From: Paraescarpia echinospica
Taxonomy: Eukaryota > Annelida > Polychaeta > Sabellida > Siboglinidae
Reading direction: 5' to 3'
Length of the DNA: 64,000 bases
Assembly (NCBI GenBank): GCA_020002185.1
Contig: CM034534.1
Coordinates: 18,961,746-19,025,745 of the forward strand
Part shown: positions 33,781 through 45,000 of the stretch, piece by piece
How the letters are laid out: each line of letters starts with the position of its first letter
Position numbering within the stretch: the first letter of the stretch is position 1
The notes under the pieces: generated by a model
The model's input: the letters and a program-made list of their open reading frames with translations, nothing else
Told to the model about the DNA's origin: nothing
Database searches by the model: none
Program-made: the position numbers and the translations under genes

Positions 33781-34254
33781 GTGAGAGGAGGGAAGGTGAC
33801 AGGAGTGAAAGAACAAGGACATGAGAAGAAGACAGAGGGACGGAGGAAAGCTGTTGGGCAGAGGAAAAGAAAACGTGTCAGTGAGGATAGATCAACAGGT
33901 GGCCAGACAGTAGAGAACGAGGAGAGACGCGACAGCGATACAGGCGGTGAAGAGGTAGACACCACAGAGGCAGTTGGTAAGATTGTGAAAGAGAAGACTG
34001 AGAAGAAGACAGATGGAAGAAGACAGATGGAAGAAGACAGATGGAAGAAGACAGAGTGTACAGCAAAAAACAGAAAACATGACATGCGTGAAGGTGACAG
34101 GGGAGAAAGTGACCGTAGAGAAGGAGGTAGGAGGGGGAAAGGGACAGGAGAGGAGAGAAGAGAATGTGATGGGAGGAAAGATGAAGGTATAAAAGGAAGT
34201 GAGAGTAAATGTGCTAGAAGAGAAGATGACAGGAGGAAAGGGGACAAGAAATAA
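33781..34254 (+). pseudogene. LINE ORF1 charged region
   Basis: 157 residues dominated by Lys, Arg, Glu and Gly with internal near-repeats (DGRRQMEED). It lies between the zinc finger and the esterase segment, where such LINEs have a low-complexity linker. The purine bias of this strand gives long serine/leucine/phenylalanine frames on the other strand, which are artefacts. Confidence 0.55.
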
Positions 34255-34439
34255 AACGACATGAAAGACTGGAACGGAAGAGAGTGTGACAGGAGAGAAG
34301 ACGGCAGGGGGAAAAGACAACAACCAGACAGATGCAAACCAGAGAAGGCGACTCTATTCTGACAAAGACAGATAAGACACTAAGCGAAGGGAGATGTCGT
34401 TGTCCGTCTACCGGACGCTAGGATAGAGCATGAGACTGA

Positions 34440-34846
34440 AAGGGTAGAGAAGGGCATGGCAAGGGAGGTTCTGTACTAGTACACGTAGGGACAAATAATG
34501 CCGACAGGGAGGGAACAGTTGGGATAGTACAGAAGAACAGACAGTTAGTGAGGTAGCTAAAGAAGACCAAGAGTTGAACAGATTATTCTCTCAAGAATGT
34601 TGCCAGTAATGGTAGGAAGGGGGGCAACATAAAAAAAACTGCAAGAGGATGGCGATCAACGCACTAGTTGAGCAGATGTGTGAAGAAGTGAGGGTGGGAT
34701 TAATAGATTTATGGGGGTACTTTGTTGGGAGGGAAGATATGTACATGAGAGATGGCCTCCATCTTAGTGGAAAGGGGGCAGCAGTTTTCTCAGAGAGCCT
34801 GCTGCGATCGGTTGACAGTGGGACAGGTTGCATCTATTTAAACTAG
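34440..34846 (+). pseudogene. LINE ORF1 SGNH-hydrolase-like segment
   Basis: The intact part (34649-34846) reads MAINALVEQMCEEV, IDLWGYFVGR and MYMRDGLHLSGKGAAVF. D-x-x-H in DGLHL corresponds to the catalytic Asp-His pair of the SGNH esterase domain in CR1-type ORF1 proteins. The upstream half, including the GTNNA block, is frameshifted. Confidence 0.7.
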
Positions 34847-34929
34847 ATTCGCAGGGGGGACTCACAGAAAAGCCTGAAAATGGAGGCATAGATAAAGACA
34901 GCACAAATAAATCAGCAAACAACAGACTG

Positions 34930-35545
34930 GAAAACTCTTCTGAAGCTGGATATAAATGTGTTTGTTTAAATGCAAGGAGTATAGTAAACAAAAGAAATTA
35001 ACTAAACATTATGGTAGAAGATATTGACCCTCATATAATAGGTATAACCGAATCCTGGACCACCACCGATAAATCAAAAGATAGATGCTGAATTGGGACT
35101 GACAGAATATGTAATGTTTAGAAAAGATAGAATAGGAAGAAAGGGAGGTGGAGTTATTTTATATATTAAATAATCTATCCAGGCTTATGAAATAAAATTA
35201 GAAAGAGAAGCAGATTGCGAAGAAGCTGTTCGGTGTAATATAGTTACAGGAAACTCAACGTTAACGATTGGGTTAGTTTATCGAAGTCCAAACGTAAGCA
35301 TAGAAGAGAATGATGAAGTACAAAACGTGTAATATGGGGGATTTTATCAAAGGGCATATACAATAATAATAATAATAATGTAAGAACCACAAGTTTTTAG
35401 TTTTAATACCAAATAGTTTTCTTTCTCAACATGTACTAAAACCGACCAGGGGTGAGAATGTGTTAGATATATAATTTTGTCCTCATAAAATGAATTAGTT
35501 AACAATGTCAAGATATATGATACACTGGGGAGTAGTGATCACAAC
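34930..35545 (+). pseudogene. LINE ORF2 AP-endonuclease, broken
   Basis: Recognisable pieces in changing frames: CLNARSIVNK, DIDPHIIGITESWTT, GLVYRSPN, and GSSDHNQI near 35530. These correspond to the N-A/R, T-E-W/T-W, Y-R-P and S-D-H motifs of LINE endonucleases. Interrupted at about 35545 by later insertions. Confidence 0.75.
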
Positions 35546-35613
35546 CAGATACGTATATGTATGCATATGTAGGTATATGTGTATGTGTGTATATATGTAT
35601 ATACATATATATA

Positions 35614-36456
35614 CTACTTAACAAAAGAAAGTTATATTTCTCTTAAACGGCATATACTATAATATGTGGGGATTGCACCCCAATATATTTGGTATTAAAG
35701 GATGCAGTGATCAAATATGGATTAAATGAATGCAACCAAGCAGTATTTACACCATTATCTGCACGACCAGAATGGGATTTGTACAAGGGGTATGGTGCCT
35801 AAAGTGGCACTTTTTGTACACTAGGGATAAAACAGTCAGAATGGACTTTGAAATCATTTTTGTGTGCACATTACATCAATAACGAGTGAGCCCACCAGCT
35901 GTAGCAATACACGACTCACATCTACAGCGCATACTGTTTATCAAGCGCTGTACACTATTTTGAGGCAACTTGTCCCACTCGTTTTGTCGTACACCATTCT
36001 GCAATTGTCCAGTTGCCATACCACACTCTAAACTGGACAGAAGTGGCATGATTGTTATCACACAGATTATTCCAGAGCAATGTCTCCCTGACCAGTACAG
36101 ATGAATGACATTATGAACCATTGTGTAAATTTGTGCACACAACATGTTCATGTTTCGCATGAGTAATCCCATTCAATGGGTGAACTTCATTGTCCAGTGG
36201 CAGTGGTCAAAGCATCATTACCACTAGCTTGTAACAAATGACTGTACAAGTTGTGAAATTGCCACTTTAGGCACCATACCCCCTTATACAAATCCCATTC
36301 TGGTCGTGCAGATAATGGTGTAAATACTGCTTGGTTGCATTCATTTAATCCATATTTGATCACTGCATCCTTTGTTACCAAATATCTTGGGATGCGATCC
36401 CCACATATAATAGTATATGCCATTTAAGAGAAATATAACTTTCTTTTGTTGAGTAG
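35614..36456 (-). mobile_element. Tc1-like deletion derivative with 197-bp inverted repeats
   Basis: Inverted repeats 35614-35810 and 36260-36456 begin CTACTTAACAAAAGAAAG and CTACTCAACAAAAGAAAG and are flanked by TA, the Tc1/mariner target. The interior encodes on the minus strand only the end of a Tc1 transposase: WDKLPQNSVQRLINSMRCRC then ATAGGLTRY and a stop at 35876. The catalytic DDE part is deleted. It inserted in or next to TA-rich DNA inside the LINE. Confidence 0.8.
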
Positions 36457-36750
36457 TATATATGTATATATATATATATATGTGTGTATATGTATATATG
36501 TATATATATATATATACAAATATAACTGAAAAAATGAATGAGATTGCTTTCTAATATATGTTTCCATGTTGTTACCAATGTTGTGTTTAATATACTTGTA
36601 CAAGTTATGGTCGTGTTGAGGGAAGTGATTAATAAGTACAACGCTTTTATCTTCCCCCATTTCCATGAGTAAATGTTTATGTATTGTATATTGCGTGCAG
36701 TTCTCTTTGTATGCATTTTCCACTTGGAAATAAATGATCAATCAATTTTA
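36457..36750 (+). mobile_element. (TA)n tract and possible retroposon 3' end
   Basis: A (TA)n tract is followed by about 200 bp ending CACTTGGAAATAAATGATC, then ATCAATC, before the host LINE resumes. An AATAAA close to a short ATCA-type tail looks like the 3' end of a second retroposon inserted in the LINE. The family is not identified. Confidence 0.4.
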
Positions 36751-37190
36751 CCATCAAAGTTAAATCAGAAAGGAATTGTAAAAAGCAGTATAGGAGACAT
36801 TTCCACAAGGATATGAAGAAATATTGAGCAAATTTAATTACACACTGAAGAGTAAGACAGCAACAGAATGCTGGAATATCTTAAAGAGTGAAATTGAGTG
36901 CATCGTCCATAAATTTGTTCCTTGACAAAACAAGGGAAACGGTCCAAAAAGAAACATTTATCGAGAACAGCCATCAGAAAAAATTAAGTACAAACAAATG
37001 ATTTGGAAGTCATGTAAACGTACTGGGAATGATGAAGACAATAACACTTATAAAGAAGCACTAAACCAAGCTACTGTTGAAATTAGAAATTCAAAGAGGA
37101 AAAAAATTACCTTGTAATATAAAACATGACAGCAAGAGTTTGTAAGATCATGTTCGAAGCAAACAGAAAGTTCAGGATAAGGTCGGTCCT
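36750..37190 (+). pseudogene. LINE ORF2 endonuclease-to-RT linker
   Basis: Frames read FTIKVKSERNCKKQYRRHF, ECWNILKSEIECIVHKFV and VRSKQKVQDKVGPL, the charged linker typical of CR1-type ORF2 between endonuclease and RT. It ends abruptly at the junction with the inverted RT. Confidence 0.65.
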
Positions 37191-37560
37191 TTGTATCATC
37201 CGCAAATTTCAACACCTTGCTTGTTATATCATCGTCCAAATCGTTTATATATATTAAGAATAATATTGGTCCCAGTACTGATCCCTGTGGTACCCCATTC
37301 AAAACTGATTTACAGTTTGAAACCTCCCCATCAACAACTATCCATTGTCTTCTGTCAATCAGCCATTCTGCTATCCAGTTAATTATACCATATCTTATGC
37401 GATGGACCTTCCGTTTTTGCAGCAATCTTTGATGTTGCACTTTGTCGAATCCCTCTGATATTATATTTCCAGCACTATGTTCTATGCTTAGAAGGATTAA
37501 AAGATGGAGATATACACCATTTACAAGATGATCGATGGACGTGATCTTCACTTTCTCTGC
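37191..37560 (-). pseudogene. LINE reverse transcriptase core, inverted
   Basis: The minus strand reads GFDKVQHQRLLQK, IINWIAEWLIDRRQ, then LNGVPQGSVLGPILFLIYI and KVLKFADDTK. The FADD catalytic pair and GVPQGSVLGP are hallmark LINE RT motifs. The join at 37188-37192 brings the 3' end of the linker to the 3' end of this RT piece, so it is an inversion and not a typical twin-priming product (which joins 5' ends). Confidence 0.85.
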
Positions 37561-38025
37561 GACCTTAGACATTTTGAACATACAACGAGTATTACAGCAC
37601 AGGCATGACGCGGTTGATTCTGGTTGAACATTTGACGTGCGCTTAAACACTCGCGCATATGCGAGCGGATGTATGTTAACGAATAGTATTTGCGCACCTA
37701 CTGCAACGAGGTTGAGCGCATCCTCGAGAAGTTAAGATAGTGTTCGAATGAACAGGTCTGTCACGGGGTGAAATGTAACTACACCCTGCTAAACCCTACG
37801 GACTGAATATCACGCTATTCGAGAACATACCGTTACCTTAGTTGTAGGTGGATGCACCCATGAAGATTTTACGTTGACTTTAACTGACGCTGAAGTCTGC
37901 TATACGTATAATGCGCGGATAAGCAATGATTCCGTTACCACCTCTACTGGTAGGTATATAGTATTTACTACATAATTGTCTCTGTTTATCTATTTAATCT
38001 ACATGTATATATGTATGTATGATTG
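37561..38025. other. Sequence before the gap, nothing recognised
   Basis: Mixed sequence ending in ATGTATGTATG before the Ns. No gene, RNA or repeat recognised. Confidence 0.4.
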
Positions 38026-39025
38026 NNNNNNNNNNNNNNNNNNNNNNNNNNNNNNNNNNNNNNNNNNNNNNNNNNNNNNNNNNNNNNNNNNNNNNNNNNN
38101 NNNNNNNNNNNNNNNNNNNNNNNNNNNNNNNNNNNNNNNNNNNNNNNNNNNNNNNNNNNNNNNNNNNNNNNNNNNNNNNNNNNNNNNNNNNNNNNNNNNN
38201 NNNNNNNNNNNNNNNNNNNNNNNNNNNNNNNNNNNNNNNNNNNNNNNNNNNNNNNNNNNNNNNNNNNNNNNNNNNNNNNNNNNNNNNNNNNNNNNNNNNN
38301 NNNNNNNNNNNNNNNNNNNNNNNNNNNNNNNNNNNNNNNNNNNNNNNNNNNNNNNNNNNNNNNNNNNNNNNNNNNNNNNNNNNNNNNNNNNNNNNNNNNN
38401 NNNNNNNNNNNNNNNNNNNNNNNNNNNNNNNNNNNNNNNNNNNNNNNNNNNNNNNNNNNNNNNNNNNNNNNNNNNNNNNNNNNNNNNNNNNNNNNNNNNN
38501 NNNNNNNNNNNNNNNNNNNNNNNNNNNNNNNNNNNNNNNNNNNNNNNNNNNNNNNNNNNNNNNNNNNNNNNNNNNNNNNNNNNNNNNNNNNNNNNNNNNN
38601 NNNNNNNNNNNNNNNNNNNNNNNNNNNNNNNNNNNNNNNNNNNNNNNNNNNNNNNNNNNNNNNNNNNNNNNNNNNNNNNNNNNNNNNNNNNNNNNNNNNN
38701 NNNNNNNNNNNNNNNNNNNNNNNNNNNNNNNNNNNNNNNNNNNNNNNNNNNNNNNNNNNNNNNNNNNNNNNNNNNNNNNNNNNNNNNNNNNNNNNNNNNN
38801 NNNNNNNNNNNNNNNNNNNNNNNNNNNNNNNNNNNNNNNNNNNNNNNNNNNNNNNNNNNNNNNNNNNNNNNNNNNNNNNNNNNNNNNNNNNNNNNNNNNN
38901 NNNNNNNNNNNNNNNNNNNNNNNNNNNNNNNNNNNNNNNNNNNNNNNNNNNNNNNNNNNNNNNNNNNNNNNNNNNNNNNNNNNNNNNNNNNNNNNNNNNN
39001 NNNNNNNNNNNNNNNNNNNNNNNNN
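38026..39025. other. Assembly gap (1000 N)
   Basis: Exactly 1000 undetermined bases, which suggests a placeholder length. The sequence to the right resumes inside the 1.5-kb repeat unit. Frames spanning the Ns have no meaning. Confidence 0.99.
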
Positions 39026-39374
39026 TTATTATTATTAGTTGTATGCTTATTATTATTAACGCCAATTTTTATCAAATTTTTAAAAAGAGAATTTATGTGC
39101 AATATGAAAAGTATTGAGAAAGTTGATGTTTCTTGCAACTATATAGACATATCTCTTTGGCAATTGGTACATTGCACTTTTGCTAAATTACCGGTCGCCA
39201 GGTCCGGCCAGCAATTTAATAAACGCAGATATAATTGTTTGTCTTATGCACCATTTGGAAATAACTTTTCTAACAGTGACCAAATCTATATTGTCACAAC
39301 GTGTATACTATTTTGTTTTATAAGTTGCTGATAATATTTATCATCTCACTTGCATGTACTCTCTCCTGCGAGCG

Positions 39375-39406
<32 letters not shown>

Positions 39407-40883
39407 AGTGTGTGTGTGTGTGTGTGTGTGTTTGTGTGTGTATGTGTGTGTGTGTGTTTGTGTGTGTGTTTGGTTATTCATAAATGTATATATTGTTGAT
39501 GTTGGCATATTCTTCCCATCATACACATGGCAGAGACTGTATGTGTGAACCGCCCATGTTCCACGGAAATTGAGCAGAAGGTATGATCAACCGCATTGAT
39601 GGTCTCGCACATCTGCACTGCTCAAAATATAGTGTTTAAACAAACATAGTTTTTCGACCTACGTCTCGATTACCAAAGTTTGCATTTCGCGTTTGTTTGT
39701 TTCTGCTGCTGAAATGTTCTCCTCGGCGATTCTCACTGTTAACAATTTGTACATAGTGTTGTCACGTATTATTGTTGTTAAAATGTGTACACATTGAAAG
39801 GTAGTGACACTGTTGTATTATTCGCAACAATGGACGTGGTTGACCGGGCTATCATGTATCATATGGTATTAATATTCTTAATCAAGGAAGCATATATATG
39901 TGTTATTATTTAATATCCCGTCCATCTAGATCGGGTGATTTCTTATGGATGAGTTTGTTTGAATAATGCGCGGACTCATGCCACTAACATTACAATATCT
40001 TCCATGAGTGAAGCATTGTTGGTGGGTGCATAATGTTCTTAATATCATCCAACTTGTTGAAAGTATACTGCCCGCCAAATTGTGTTTAGTATGTCCATAA
40101 CAATGTTCGTAATTTGAAAGGTACGATCCAGGAGCTTGACCAAATAGTAAAAAAACGTCCAGTTTCAAAACAAGCTTTAATACTAGTACGACCGAGTTGG
40201 TATGAGTGAACTGGAATACCCTACTCTAGGAAAGATACGATTTTACCTCAAACTAATTTCAATATAAAGTAGTTTTTCTTTTTCTTTCCCAGAATGGTGT
40301 CTTTAGCCACCAAAACGTCCAAAGAAATCCTAGCCCGAGAATATCCCTACACATTGATAAACAAAATGGCTCCAAATTTTTTTTATTATTGCTCACAACT
40401 ATGGTTCAATGTAAGGTAGGTTTATGATTTAAAGATTGATTCTGATGTTTTCGACATCAGAGAATCCAATAAATTAAATATAAATTTAGTTTGAATACTC
40501 TATATATGTAATTGTTCTTCTTTTTCTTCTTCTACTTATTATTATTATTAGTTGTATGCTTATTATTATTAACGCCAATTTTTATCAAATTTTTAAAAAG
40601 AGAATTTATGTGCAATATGAACAGTATTGAGAAAGTTGATGTTTCTTGCAACTATATAGACATATCTCTTTGGCAATTGGTACATTGCACTTTTGCTAAA
40701 TTACCGGTCGCCAGGTCCGGCCAGCAATTTAATAAACGCAGATATAATTGTTTGTCTTATGCACCATTTGGAAATAACTTTTCTAACAGTGACCAAATCT
40801 ATATTGTCACAACGTGTATACTATTGTGTTTTATAAGTTGCTGATAATATTTATCATCTCACTTGCATGTACTCTCTCCTGCG

Positions 40884-40963
<80 letters not shown>

Positions 40964-42385
40964 TGTGTGTGTTTGGTTATTCATAAATGTATATATTGTT
41001 GATGTTGGCATATTCTTCCCATCATACACATGGCAGAGACTGTATGTGTGAACCGCCCATGTTCCACGGAAATTGAGCAGAAGGTATAATCAACCGCATT
41101 GATGGTCTCGCACATCTGCACTGCTCAAAATATAGTGTTTAACCAAACATAGTTTTTCGACCTACGTCTCGATTACCAAAGTTTGCATTTCGCGTTTGTT
41201 TGTTTCTGCTGCTGAAATGTTCTCCTCGGCGATTCTCACTGTTAACAATTTGTACATAGTGTTGTCACGTATTATTGTTGTTAAAATGTGTACACATTGA
41301 AAGGTAGTGACACTGTTGTATTATTCGCAACAATGGACGTGGTTGACCGGGCTATCATGTATCATATGGTATTAATATTCTTAATCAAGGAAGCATATAT
41401 ATGTGTTATTATTTAATATCCCGTCCATCTAGATCGGGTGATTTCTTATGGATGAGTTTGTTTGAATAATGCGCGGACTCATGCCACTAACATTACAATA
41501 TTTTCCATGAGTGAAGCATTGTTGGTGGGTGCATAATGTTCTTAATATCATCCAACTTGTTGAAAGTATACTGCCCGCCAAATTGTGTTTAGTATGTCCA
41601 TAACAATGTTCGTAATTTGAAAGGTACGACCCAGGAGCTTGACCAAATAGTAAAAAAACGTCCAGTTTCAAAACAAGCTTTAATACTAGTACGACCGAGT
41701 TGGTATGAGTGAACTGGAATACCCTACTCTAGGAAAGATACGATTTTACCTCAAACTAATTTCAATATAAAGTAGTTTTTCTTTTTCTTTCCCAGAATGG
41801 TGTCTTTAGCCACCAAAACGTCCAAAGAAATCCTAGCCCGAGAATATCCCTACACATTGATAAACAAAATGGCTCCAAAAAAATTATATTATTGCTCACA
41901 ACTATGGTTCAATGTAAGGTAGGTTTATGATTTAAAGATTGATTCTGATGTTTTCGACATCAGAGATTCCAATAAATTAAATATAAATTTAGTTTGAATA
42001 CTCTATATATGTAATTGTTCTTCTTTTTCTTCTTCTACTTATTATTATTATTAGTTGTATGCTTATTATTATTAACGCCAATTTTTATCAAATTTTTAAA
42101 AAGAGAATTTATGTGCAATATGAACAGTATTGAGAAAGTTGATGTTTCTTGCAACTATATAGACATATCTCTTTGGCAATTGGTACATTGCACTTTTGCT
42201 AAATTACCGGTCGCCAGGTCCGGCCAGCAATTTAATAAACGCAGATATAATTGTTTGTCTTATGCACCATTTGGAAATAACTTTTCTAACAGTGACCAAA
42301 TCTATATTGTCACAACGTGTATACTATTGTGTTTTATAAGTTGCTGATAATATTTATCATCTCACTTGCATGTACTCTCTCCTGC
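39026..42385. repeat. 1503-bp tandem units at the start of block B
   Basis: A partial unit (39026-39360), then two full units separated by exactly 1503 bp (for example 39926 and 41429, 40512 and 42015), each starting with a (GT)n tract of differing length. Block A has one unit. The copies are nearly identical. Confidence 0.92.
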
Positions 42386-42411
42386 GAGCGTGTGTGTGTG
42401 TGTGTGTGTGT

Positions 42412-42443
<32 letters not shown>

Positions 42444-42528
42444 TGAATGACGTGTGTGTGTGTGAGTGTGTGCGTTTGTATGTGCGTGTGTGCTTGAGTA
42501 TGAGTGTTTGTCTGTGTGTGTCTGATTG

Positions 42529-42565
<37 letters not shown>

Positions 42566-43275
42566 TGTGGTTTGGGTATGTGATTTGTGAGAGCGCGTGT
42601 GTGTGCGTGTGTGTGTGTGTGTGTGCCTGTGTGTGCGTGTGTGTGTGTTTGGGTGTGAGCGTGCGTGTGTGAGTGTGCGTATGTATATACGTGTCTGGGT
42701 TTGATTTGTTAGTGTGTGTGCGTAAGTATGTGTGCATGTGTGTGCTTGCGTGTGTGTTTATGTATGTACGTGTCTGTGTATGTGGGTGTTTGTGAGTGTG
42801 TGTGAGTGTGAGTGTGTGTGCATGTGTATGTCTTTGTATGTATCTGTGTGTGCGGAGTGTGCGTGTGTCTGTGTGTGCGTGTGTGTTTGTGTGTGTGCGT
42901 GTGAATACGTGTGTGTGAAGTGTGTGTGTGAGTGTGTGAATGTGCGTGTGAGTGAGTGTGTTCGTCTGTGTGTATGCGTGTGTGTTTGTGTGTGTTTGTT
43001 TCTGTGTGTGTGTGTGTGAGTGTATGTGCGTGTGCGTGTCTCTGTTTTGTGTGTGCGTGTCTCTGTTTTGTGTGAGTGTGATTGTGTGTGAGTGTGTGTG
43101 TGTGAGTGTGTGTGTGTGGTTTCGCGTGTGTTTGTTAGTGTCTTTGTTTGTGTGTTTTGTTGTGTGTGTGTTTTGTGGTGTTCGTGTTTTGTGGTGTATG
43201 TGTTGTGTGTGTGAGTGTGTGTTTGAGAGTGTGCTTGTGTGTGCGTGTGTGTGCGTGAGTGTGCTCGTGTGTGCA
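42386..43275. repeat. GT-rich tract, block B
   Basis: Counterpart of 11478-12415, about 54 bp shorter because the pure (GT)n run near 12100-12160 is reduced to a few units. Confidence 0.95.
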
Positions 43276-45000
43276 GTAACATTTCGCGTACTGATTGAAG
43301 ACGCAAGGTCCAGATGCCTGACCGTTCAGTTTACAAAAATCTTCGGAGGACGTCCAACGTGTTCGGATATTTCACTCACATTACTATATATGCTCACCTG
43401 TAATTTCTTTGTGTCATTTACTCTACTTTGTATTATCTCAAACACCTCTGCTTCACACTTCTTCCTCAGGTAAGTCGGCAATCACCCACACCCATACAGT
43501 TCTTTGGTTGCTGTTAGGTCAATCGTGACAGTAGTATTCTGTTTGCTTGGTATTAGCACACTGTTTGCTTTAAGCACAAAACAAATTAGTTTGAGAACCA
43601 TGCGTTTTGGAGAACAAACAATTGGCTGAAATCGGATAATTGTAAAATCAATGCTTTCCAATAGGTACATAAGGTCAGTTCGAATGTGAGGACCGGAGTG
43701 ATATGGTATTGTCTTGTCTAATTTGACACAAACGTCAGTGTAGAGTAGATGCAGGATGGATGATTGAAATCAAGGTCAGTTATTGGGAGGGACGTTACAG
43801 AAGCCTGCTATGGGTGTTGGACATTATGCAGCGTCTGTACCTTACCGGACGACGCTGGTGTAGTGGTGCGAAGAAGTCGGGAGATCTACGTAATAACATG
43901 AACTTTAAGTAGATCTGCCAATGTCTTGTTGTAGTAGAGCAGGTGTTTAAATATCTTCTGGCTGATATATATATATTAGTTTACGACTAATTAAAGTATT
44001 TTCAGTAATCACTTTTTTATACATGTAACGTTTGCGGGTAGACTGTGCAAAATACGGATAGCACAGTGTCAGCCACGTAATTAAGACTAACAGCCGATAC
44101 GTGTACCTGTCGAACGTGTGTACGGTTAGCACATACACAACAATACAATATATGTGGCGGCGAAAAAGAACGATCGTTACGACGCTACGTGTTTAAAAAA
44201 ACATTACAAACGTTATTATGCCATTTTGAATCGAGTGTAATTGAAGTCCTGCCACCTAGCGACCTTGAAAGAACCAAACTGCGGTATTTGTTAAAATGAG
44301 GGATTGTAGCGGGGGTTGGACAGTGCAAAATATGTGTAAAATCGTGGCCATCTGCCTAATCTGCCACACCCTAAACCCGACCCTGTCTGATAGTAAATAA
44401 ACGACAACGTATTGGTATTTAGGAGCCATCTTGTAATTATGCAAATGATCTTTATTCCAATGGAATATTGTATGATATGGCAAATTCATCTTTGTATCAA
44501 TAACCTTTTTCTATAATTTGAAATCACCCAAATATATCAACATACAGCAAAGATATTGCAACATTTTTATTGCTGGTGGCCATATTAGTTTGATGCAAAT
44601 TAGATAAACTTCCCGTGTAGACCGCGTCGGCGACGTAATAGAGGATCAGAATCTCAATAGAGAGAACCCGTGTTCGAATGCTGTGCTGCCGTGTCGAACA
44701 TTGGGCAAGTTCGTTCACTCTACGTTGCTCCAGTTCACTGTTGTATATGTTGTAATCGTGTATTAATTTGACATGCCTTATTTTGCCAATGCTATTTCAG
44801 CAATTTCGGGCCAATCCTTAATTTATAGAGGCTGATAGTTGTAGTAGTACTTCCGCTCTAGTAAATCATGTGCTTGCCAAAATTGAGAACGTAGTTCAAT
44901 GTCGTTCTATTGCCAACGGTCAAACTCAGAACACGACATCACGGCGTCTAGTACCTAGACATAACTACACAGAATATGTGTGTCACGCACATAAGCTGAA
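43276..45000. other. Unannotated sequence, block B (matches 12416-14135)
   Basis: Collinear with block A with scattered substitutions and a 6-bp insertion (GTCGGC, near 44627). No genes seen. Confidence 0.4.

Larger units (their letters stand above)
33463..37190 (+). mobile_element. CR1-like non-LTR retrotransposon, rearranged
   Basis: In order on + : zinc-finger/PHD-like ORF1 start, a long Lys/Glu/Arg-rich region, an SGNH-esterase-like segment, an AP-endonuclease-like ORF2 start, and (after an inserted transposon) the endonuclease-to-RT linker ending near 37190. The RT core follows in inverted orientation (37191-37560). Many stops make it non-functional. Confidence 0.8.

Noticed and set aside
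33453..34337. 294-residue Ser/Leu/Phe-rich frame on the minus strand
   Set aside because: Mirror of the purine-rich LINE ORF1 linker on the + strand; composition artefact.
37191..37560. Twin-priming 5' inversion of the LINE
   Set aside because: Twin priming joins the 5' ends of the two parts; here the 3' ends are joined.
37976..39331. Very long frames across the N gap
   Set aside because: They consist of unknown bases and carry no information.
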